12,452 nucleotides of DNA from the NCBI GenBank assembly GCA_033549305.1, contig JAWSUV010000077.1, positions 1 to 12,452 of the forward strand, in the 5' to 3' direction. This document shows positions 7,797 to 12,452 of this stretch, piece by piece; position 1 is the stretch's first letter; each line of letters starts with the position of its first letter. This DNA comes from Anoxynatronum sp033549305 (GTDB lineage: Bacteria; Bacillota; Clostridia; Peptostreptococcales; Tindalliaceae). A program made the position numbers and the translations under genes. The notes beneath the pieces are model-generated. The model saw nothing but the letters and a program-made list of their open reading frames with translations, made no database searches and was not told the DNA's origin.

Positions 7797-8456
7797 TTAC
7801 TTGATGAAGTGCAATTGATTCAAAAGAGTTGCAGGTTCCAGATGAGCCAGGGAAGGAACCACCAGTGCGGCGCGGATTAGGTGTTCCTCGCTGCCAATAC
7901 CCACTGCAGTCATGCCTGCTTTTAAAGCAGCTTCAATTCCTGCCTGTGCATCTTCGAAAACGATACAATTTCTGGGCGAAACAGCGACCATCTGAGCGCC
8001 CAGTAAGAATACCTCCGGATCCGGTTTTGCTTTGGTTGTCATGGTACCGTCAACGACAGCATCAAAAGCGTGCTGGATGCTGAGCTTATCAAGAATTGTC
8101 CTGGCGTTCTTGCTGGCTGAACCCAGGGCAGTTTTTATGCCCATTTTTCGTGTGGCGGAAAGAAAAGTTGCTGCACCCGGCAGCAGATGGGTTTGATCAA
8201 GCGTCTGCAGATATTCCACATACCATTGGTTTTTGCGGTCAGCCAATCGGACGCGCTCTTTTGGATCTGCTTCTACCCGGCCTATGTCCAGTAATATGTC
8301 CAGAGCCTGCATACGGCTGACCCCTTTCAAGTTTTCATTGTCTTTCGGCGTAAAGAAGAACCCCATTTCACTTGCCAAACGCTTCCAGGCCAGGTAATGG
8401 TAATGAGCTGTGTCGACGATGACTCCATCCAGATCAAAAATAAATGCCAGATCCAT
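7797..8456 (-). CDS. pgmB: Beta-phosphoglucomutase (HAD superfamily)
   Basis: The enzyme interconverts beta-glucose 1-phosphate and glucose 6-phosphate in the cytoplasm, which feeds the product of the GH65 phosphorylase into glycolysis. The 219 residues carry all HAD motifs. DLDGVIVDT includes the nucleophile D8 and acid/base D10. The helical cap holds LKGVSRMQAL, typical of beta-PGM, and GSASKN, KAKPDPEVF and FEDAQAGIEAA follow. A longer reading from a TTG at 8486 is possible. The ATG at 8456 is chosen because it follows an excellent AGGAGGT and matches the usual N-terminus. The gene runs against the importer ATPase with a 21-base gap and diverges from the exporter cluster, with its own promoter. 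Being on the opposite strand, it is regulated apart from the phosphorylase gene it serves. Confidence 0.93.
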   Translation of the reverse strand: MDLAFIFDLDGVIVDTAHYHYLAWKRLASEMGFFFTPKDNENLKGVSRMQALDILLDIGRVEADPKERVRLADRKNQWYVEYLQTLDQTHLLPGAATFLSATRKMGIKTALGSASKNARTILDKLSIQHAFDAVVDGTMTTKAKPDPEVFLLGAQMVAVSPRNCIVFEDAQAGIEAALKAGMTAVGIGSEEHLIRAALVVPSLAHLEPATLLNQLHFIK

Positions 8457-8464
8457 GCGTGTGC

Positions 8465-8471
8465 ACCTCCT
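8465..8471 (-). promoter_or_regulatory. Strong ribosome binding site of the beta-PGM gene
   Basis: On the minus strand this reads AGGAGGT, eight bases before the ATG at 8456. It decides the start in favour of 8456 over the upstream TTG at 8486. Confidence 0.85.
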
Positions 8472-8479
8472 GTAAAATA

Positions 8480-8508
8480 CTGCCAAAAAGGAAAGTCTGT
8501 GTTATACT
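8480..8508 (+). promoter_or_regulatory. Candidate promoter for the exporter cluster
   Basis: CTGCCA at 8480-8485 (four of six consensus bases) lies 17 bases before TATACT at 8503-8508 (five of six). The -10 box is preceded by TGT, which makes an extended -10. Transcription would start near 8515 and run into the exporter ATPase gene at 8595. It abuts the minus-strand promoter described separately. Confidence 0.5.
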
Positions 8509-8517
8509 ATTATAGCA
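8509..8517 (-). promoter_or_regulatory. Extended -10 promoter for the beta-PGM gene
   Basis: On the minus strand this reads TGCTATAAT, a perfect extended -10 element. The best -35 is weak (GAAACA at 8536-8531, 16-base gap), which is usual for extended -10 promoters. A transcript starting near 8502 would have a leader of about 45 bases before the beta-PGM ATG. Confidence 0.6.
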
Positions 8518-8526
8518 GATAATCTG
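8516..8526. promoter_or_regulatory. Palindrome CAGATAATCTG, candidate operator
   Basis: Five-base arms, CAGAT and ATCTG, flank one central base. The palindrome overlaps the start region of the rightward promoter and lies just upstream of the leftward -10 box, so a repressor here could affect both. It is short and might be coincidental. No regulator gene is present in the window. Confidence 0.3.
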
Positions 8527-8594
8527 TCGTTGTTTCAGTGCATTGAACCGGTGAAACGTGTTGCAGGTGCTGAAGATGGAACGGAAAGGAATGG

Positions 8595-9329
8595 ATGATT
8601 TTCATGAATGCCATCCAATTAGACAACATAACATTCTCTTACGGCGGTGAAAGACCGTTTTTGGATGATTTCCATCTTACCATCCGAAAAGGCGAGATTG
8701 TGACCCTGGCTGGATTGAATGGCGCCGGGAAAACCACGTTGATCCGTATAGCCGCCACATTGCTGGCGCCACAGCAGGGGAAAAGACACTATTTTGAAAA
8801 TCCTGCACTCACCATGAAGCAGATTCGACGCCGGATCGGGTATGCCGCTCAGGAACTTGCGCTCTACCAGGAATACACCGTATCAGAAAACCTGCGTCTC
8901 TTCGCTGGTCTTTATGGTCTGAAGAAAAGACAATCTCAGATCCGGATCGAAACACTGGCATCACTTCTTCAACTGGAAGAGCACCTCAGTGTGACGATCA
9001 AAAACTGCTCCGGGGGCACCAGGCGGAAAACACATCTGGCGGTTTCACTGCTCCATGAGCCGGAATTATTGATATTAGATGAGCCGACTGCAGGTATCGA
9101 TATTAAAACGGCAGAAGTGATTCTTAAAACCCTGCGTACGCTGGCCCGGATGGACAGAGCTGTGTTATGTGCAGCACATTCCCTGGATGAAATTCTAACG
9201 CTGTCCGGCAGGGTTTTGGTGATGAAGAACGGCCGGATGGTCCGGGAACTCTGTTTACCTGATGACAGTGAACCTTTTTCTGAAATACAGCGTCAGGAGA
9301 TGAAGCGAAGCATGATTCTTGCTCTATAG
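8595..9329 (+). CDS. ABC-2 type exporter ATPase
   Basis: This is the nucleotide-binding subunit of an ABC exporter, most likely partnered with the two ABC-2 permeases encoded downstream. It has 244 residues with Walker A GLNGAGKTT (40-48) and a Q-loop near YAAQELALYQEYTVSENL, typical of the DrrA/NatA/LnrL class. The signature is CSGGTRR (138-144), Walker B LLILDEP has D162 and E163, followed by TAGID, and the switch histidine is H195 in AAHSLDE. The signature begins with Cys where Leu, Tyr or Phe is commoner; the SGG core is intact. The ATG at 8595 follows AAAGGA (8585-8590) with short spacing. A second ATG at 8604 is possible but farther from the site. The substrate is unknown; members of this class move antibiotics, lipids or ions. 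Confidence 0.92.
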   Translation: MIFMNAIQLDNITFSYGGERPFLDDFHLTIRKGEIVTLAGLNGAGKTTLIRIAATLLAPQQGKRHYFENPALTMKQIRRRIGYAAQELALYQEYTVSENLRLFAGLYGLKKRQSQIRIETLASLLQLEEHLSVTIKNCSGGTRRKTHLAVSLLHEPELLILDEPTAGIDIKTAEVILKTLRTLARMDRAVLCAAHSLDEILTLSGRVLVMKNGRMVRELCLPDDSEPFSEIQRQEMKRSMILAL

Positions 9330-9363
9330 CACATAATACTGAAAAAAGCATTAACCTGATTAC

Positions 9364-9371
9364 AAAGGAGG
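9364..9371 (+). promoter_or_regulatory. Ribosome binding site that fixes a TTG start
   Basis: AAAGGAGG lies seven bases before TTG at 9379. The next in-frame ATG (codon 13) would cut into the signal peptide and remove its basic residues, so the TTG is the credible start of the lipoprotein gene. Confidence 0.8.
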
Positions 9372-9378
9372 AAATCCC

Positions 9379-10482
9379 TTGTTACAAAAATGGAAATGTT
9401 CCGGATTTCAATTGATGCTGCTGGGCCTCATGATGACGATTGCATTGGCGTCCAGTTGCCGTTCAAAACCGGTACCTCCCCGCGAAGCGCTTCAAAAAGC
9501 CATTGAACAAGAGCTGGAAGTGACTACCAGTGAAACAGAAAGCCTTGTTCAGTTTAGTTTGATGATGGACACCAGTGAGTTTATTGATCCCGAGACAGAA
9601 GTGGTGTTGGGATTATTGGAAAATATCACGCTTCACATGAAAGCAGTGAATGACATTCCGGCAATGATGTCTTCCATGCAGGGACGGCTGGATGTGGGTG
9701 GCATGCTGTTTCATTTTGATATACTGACAACGAATGAAGTGCTGGCGTTAAAAGTACCTGCACTGGCAACGCTTCTGCAGGAACCGCGGTTGCAGCAGGG
9801 ATACATTGTGTTGCGCATGGAAGATCTGATGAGTGAAGTCCCCGAAGCGCAGTCCGGTGTTTACGAGGAAATGGTCGGATTGCTTTCGGATCATCAGCGA
9901 AGCTTGAAACTGACCCGTATTGTACTGGAACGTACCCTGGAAGCTCTTGAAGACAATGTGTTGGAAGATTTGGGTGAGGTGACCATTGAGATTGGAAACG
10001 ATCAGGAAAAAGTGCGCCAGATAGCCGTCCATATCGGTGAAACCGAACTCAGGGCGCTGGCACTGGCATATATTGACCTATTTAGTGATGAAGAGATGCG
10101 CGATTTTCTTTTTGAGATGGATCTGGCTGTTTCACCGGAAATCAGCCGTGAAACCTTTGAAACAGAAATGAATAAGATGATTGAAGAGGTTAAACCTGTG
10201 CTGGATGAAATGATGGACGCATTTTTTGAGACGGTTGATATGGAACAGAGCTCCTTTATCTTAACGCTGTTTCTCAACAACGAACACCAGGTACTGCGTA
10301 CCCATTTTGCCGGGAATGCTTTTATAACACCGGAACCGGGAAGAAGAGTTAACGCTGTCCTGGACATCACTTCGGACACCCTTAGCAGGAACGAAACTGT
10401 GAGCATCGAGATTCCGGAAATGACATCAGAAAACACCATGGATATAATGGAATTATTGTGGTTATTGATGTTCGCCTTCTAA
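9379..10482 (+). CDS. Uncharacterised acidic lipoprotein in an ABC exporter cluster
   Basis: I do not recognise this family. The 367-residue protein begins at a TTG with a basic stretch, then a hydrophobic signal core and a lipobox-like ALASSC with Cys27 as the probable lipidated residue. The -3 position is Ala where Leu is more usual, so lipidation is likely but not certain. The mature part is rich in Glu and Asp, has almost no cysteine, and shows no catalytic motif. It looks like a mix of beta strands (for example VTIEIGNDQEKVRQIAVHI) and amphipathic helices (about 240-285, including EMNKMIEEVKPVLDEMMDAF). By position it would sit outside the membrane beside the ABC-2 permeases and could bind or hand over the exported compound, or sense it. 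A LolA/LppX-like lipid-binding fold is one guess without direct support. It lies 49 bases after the ATPase gene and ends just before a terminator. Confidence 0.85.
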   Translation: MLQKWKCSGFQLMLLGLMMTIALASSCRSKPVPPREALQKAIEQELEVTTSETESLVQFSLMMDTSEFIDPETEVVLGLLENITLHMKAVNDIPAMMSSMQGRLDVGGMLFHFDILTTNEVLALKVPALATLLQEPRLQQGYIVLRMEDLMSEVPEAQSGVYEEMVGLLSDHQRSLKLTRIVLERTLEALEDNVLEDLGEVTIEIGNDQEKVRQIAVHIGETELRALALAYIDLFSDEEMRDFLFEMDLAVSPEISRETFETEMNKMIEEVKPVLDEMMDAFFETVDMEQSSFILTLFLNNEHQVLRTHFAGNAFITPEPGRRVNAVLDITSDTLSRNETVSIEIPEMTSENTMDIMELLWLLMFAF

Positions 10483-10502
10483 AGCATGAGTGCATCATCA
10501 GG

Positions 10503-10531
10503 AAAGGCTGGATGCACTCCAGCCTTTTTTT
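10503..10531 (+). terminator. Intrinsic terminator after the lipoprotein gene
   Basis: AAAGGCTGGA (10503-10512) pairs perfectly with TCCAGCCTTT (10518-10527) around a TGCAC loop. A run of seven T residues covers 10525-10531. It is a textbook intrinsic terminator, placed between the lipoprotein gene and the ABC-2 permeases of what appears to be one functional cluster. It probably lowers permease expression or ends a separate ATPase-lipoprotein transcript. Confidence 0.92.
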
Positions 10532-10592
10532 ATACCGATCTGATAATTTAAAAATCAAGGCATCTCAATCAGCGTTGTGAGGAGACCTGCAG

Positions 10593-11813
10593 ATGAAAAC
10601 CGCTCTTAAGCTGGCTGGATTTCATATAGTTCAGAAACTGAAAAAACCCGGATGGTGGATCATTTCCATCCTGGTGCCGCTCCTGATGATTTTTTTGCTG
10701 GCCGCCGGCTTTTCAGGCTTTTTTGAAGAAGGTCTTTTTCTGGAACCCTTTGAAGTGGTATTGATCAACCAGGATACCCATCCGGTGATCCAAATGATTG
10801 AGGAACAGCTGATCATGGATGATCAGATCGGCCGACTGGTAGTGCTGACACCCATGACGGATGAAGAGGCTGCCCGAAACCGACTGCAGAAAAGAGAGAT
10901 CACCGCGGTGGTCATTTTACCAGAGGGTATGATTTCAGCACTGGAGGCAGGCGATAACCGGGAAATCGAGTTGCTGCTTAATCCGGACATGCCTTTTGAA
11001 GGAAGACTGGTCAGGGGGATCATGGAGCATTTCATGAAAAGTGTCTCAGGCGGTCAGAGTGCGGTTTATACCGTATGGGACTATTATGGTAAAATCGGTC
11101 TCGACACGTCGGCACGCAGCCAGAAAATCAATCCGGTTATCCAGGACATTACCCTGCGCGCTTACCGGACTCGGGATCAGTTAATCGAGCCGGTGATCCT
11201 GCCTGATTTAAAAAACATGGATCCCATTCAATACTACGGTACAGCGATGATTGTTCTTTTCGTCATGTTTTTAAGTTTGCAGGAAAGCCGTTTGTGGCTC
11301 AACGAAAACCAGCATGGATTAAAAGGGAGACTGCTCATGACAGGCATTTCCCGCCCTGCTTATATGGCAGCACAGTTTCTGCGGATCTTTTTTTTGGCTG
11401 TGATTCAAACAATGACAATCTCCGGGATCTTGCTGGCTTTCAAGGTCGTTCCCTGGGAGTTGACAGAAGGCATGATATTTTTGTATGGCGGGATGATATT
11501 TGCTGCCAGCAGCCTCGCCCTGCTGCTTGGTATTATTGTCAAAGAGGAAGAGTCTTATCAGGTATTGCTTAACAGTGTCTTGTTGCTGGGAGCACTTCTG
11601 GGTGGAGGACTGATTCCATTGCATTATATGCCTGTCTGGATGCAGCGGACAGCACAGATCACGATCAATTACTGGGTGCTCACCGGCAGTTTTGCTCTGT
11701 TAAACGGTGAGGTCCAACGCTTATTGTGGATTACGCTGGGCTTGATATTGGTGGGCAGCGTTACCCTGATCATCAGTCTCATGATGATGGGCAGACAATC
11801 GGAGGAACAATAA
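10593..11813 (+). CDS. ABC-2 type exporter permease, first of two
   Basis: This is a membrane subunit of the exporter driven by the ATPase encoded at 8595. The 406 residues follow the ABC-2 membrane family 3 plan. One N-terminal helix (about 21-42) is followed by an external domain of about 165 residues (for example EPFEVVLINQDTHP and AVVILPEGM). A C-terminal block then has five hydrophobic segments at about 217-235, 263-288, 296-318, 327-348 and 375-400. The segment ENQHGLKGRLLMTGISR after the second helix matches the usual cytoplasmic coupling region of these exporters. GAGGAG at 10579-10584 precedes the ATG by eight bases. It lies 61 bases after a strong terminator, and no clear new promoter is visible in between. 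Its stop overlaps the next start by one base (TAATG), so the two permeases are translationally coupled. Confidence 0.9.
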   Translation: MKTALKLAGFHIVQKLKKPGWWIISILVPLLMIFLLAAGFSGFFEEGLFLEPFEVVLINQDTHPVIQMIEEQLIMDDQIGRLVVLTPMTDEEAARNRLQKREITAVVILPEGMISALEAGDNREIELLLNPDMPFEGRLVRGIMEHFMKSVSGGQSAVYTVWDYYGKIGLDTSARSQKINPVIQDITLRAYRTRDQLIEPVILPDLKNMDPIQYYGTAMIVLFVMFLSLQESRLWLNENQHGLKGRLLMTGISRPAYMAAQFLRIFFLAVIQTMTISGILLAFKVVPWELTEGMIFLYGGMIFAASSLALLLGIIVKEEESYQVLLNSVLLLGALLGGGLIPLHYMPVWMQRTAQITINYWVLTGSFALLNGEVQRLLWITLGLILVGSVTLIISLMMMGRQSEEQ

Positions 11814-12452
11814 TGAAAACCTTTCTGTATTCTGGTGTGATTTTAAAACGCTACCTGAAAAAGAAACGGCTTCTATTTATGATGCTGCTCATGCCGCTGT
11901 TGACTGCGGTGATGATTGGATCCGTTTATCAGCCTGCTGTGGATGGTGCCATTCCCATTGCCTGGGTGGATGAAGATGACAGTCAAGCTTCCCGCTATCT
12001 GACGGAACTGATGCAGCAGGAACCTCTTCTGCGCCTGATGATCACTGACCGAACCGAAGCCATTGATTTAACACGCCGTTACAGGGTTGAAGGGACATAC
12101 ATTATTCCAGCAGGATTTGAAGATCAACTGCAGCAGGATCGGATTCCCCGGATGGAAATGATTCGTTCAGCAGCCTCTTTTGGTGCGGATACCATCGCCG
12201 AGTTGATCACTTCTGGCGTAATCCGCCTGGCAAGCCATCACCGGGCTGCCAGCATTATTCTCAACGAATATCGTCTGGCGGGCATTGTTGTGGATGAAAC
12301 CGACATGCGCCGTGAGATTATCGAGCATGCCGACACTTACTGGAAAGACGGTCCCGTGATTCCTCTCCGGGTAAACGAAAGTTTGATTGATGACACAATA
12401 TCCAGAGAAGTACGGCGGGGCATCCTTGCAGGACCGCATGGGGCTTTGACGG
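11813..12452 (+). CDS. ABC-2 type exporter permease, second of two (3' end missing)
   Basis: The frame starts with an ATG that shares its A with the stop of the previous permease gene. It is preceded by GGAGGAA (11801-11807) and stays open to the window end, giving 213 codons. The visible part has a basic N-terminus, one membrane helix (about 20-39), and then an external domain containing IPIAWVDEDDSQASRYL and VEGTYIIPAGFEDQL. These match in layout the corresponding part of the first permease (EVVLINQDTHP and AVVILPEGM), though the identity is low. The C-terminal membrane block should lie beyond the window. One ATPase with two different ABC-2 permeases would make a heterodimeric exporter like the LnrLMN type. 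The substrate cannot be inferred. Confidence 0.85.
   Translation, partial: MKTFLYSGVILKRYLKKKRLLFMMLLMPLLTAVMIGSVYQPAVDGAIPIAWVDEDDSQASRYLTELMQQEPLLRLMITDRTEAIDLTRRYRVEGTYIIPAGFEDQLQQDRIPRMEMIRSAASFGADTIAELITSGVIRLASHHRAASIILNEYRLAGIVVDETDMRREIIEHADTYWKDGPVIPLRVNESLIDDTISREVRRGILAGPHGALT

Noticed and set aside
10002..10439. 145-codon minus-strand open frame, Ser/Ile-rich
   Set aside because: It is a shadow of the lipoprotein gene, which has the signal peptide, ribosome binding site and terminator in the right order.

Overview
The window looks like a chromosomal segment of a Gram-positive bacterium of the Bacillota, most likely a clostridial type. This rests on strong AGGAGG-like ribosome binding sites, GTG and TTG starts, lipoprotein signal peptides, a MsmK/UgpC-type sugar ABC importer, and a glycosyltransferase that resembles the sucrose-phosphate synthase known from Halothermothrix orenii. 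That resemblance is from memory; no search was run. No RNA genes, mobile elements or CRISPR arrays were seen, and there is no gene-free stretch longer than about 150 bases.

Left part, bases 1-7775, plus strand: a carbohydrate cluster. It opens with the C-terminal half of a GT4 sucrose-phosphate-synthase-like glycosyltransferase. Two MalF/MalG-type permeases follow, then a lipoprotein solute-binding protein broken by one in-frame TAG, a GH65 disaccharide phosphorylase, and the MsmK/MalK-type ATPase. A beta-phosphoglucomutase gene lies just beyond (7797-8456, minus strand) and converges on the ATPase gene with a 21-base gap. Read together, the importer would bring in an alpha-glucoside, GH65 would split it with phosphate to beta-glucose 1-phosphate plus an acceptor, and the mutase would make glucose 6-phosphate. 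This resembles the E. coli ycj layout (importer, kojibiose phosphorylase, beta-PGM). The GT4 gene adds a possible synthetic arm, perhaps for an osmolyte such as sucrose. The substrate cannot be fixed from sequence alone.

Right part, 8595-12452, plus strand: a second, unrelated cluster. It has an ABC-2 exporter ATPase, an unrecognised acidic lipoprotein, and two ABC-2 permeases, the second cut off by the window end. This is the plan of LnrLMN-type drug or lipid exporters with a lipoprotein inserted. A clear intrinsic terminator separates the lipoprotein gene from the permease genes.

The beta-PGM gene and the exporter cluster are divergent. Their 138-base spacer holds two abutting extended -10 promoters facing opposite ways, with an 11-base palindrome beside them.

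The points most worth a second look are the amber codon in the binding protein at a position where a tryptophan is expected, the overlapping divergent promoters, the internal terminator in the exporter cluster, the AEP tandem repeat, and the pairing of a sucrose-phosphate-synthase-like enzyme with a GH65 phosphorylase. I did not find a convincing wholly new system.
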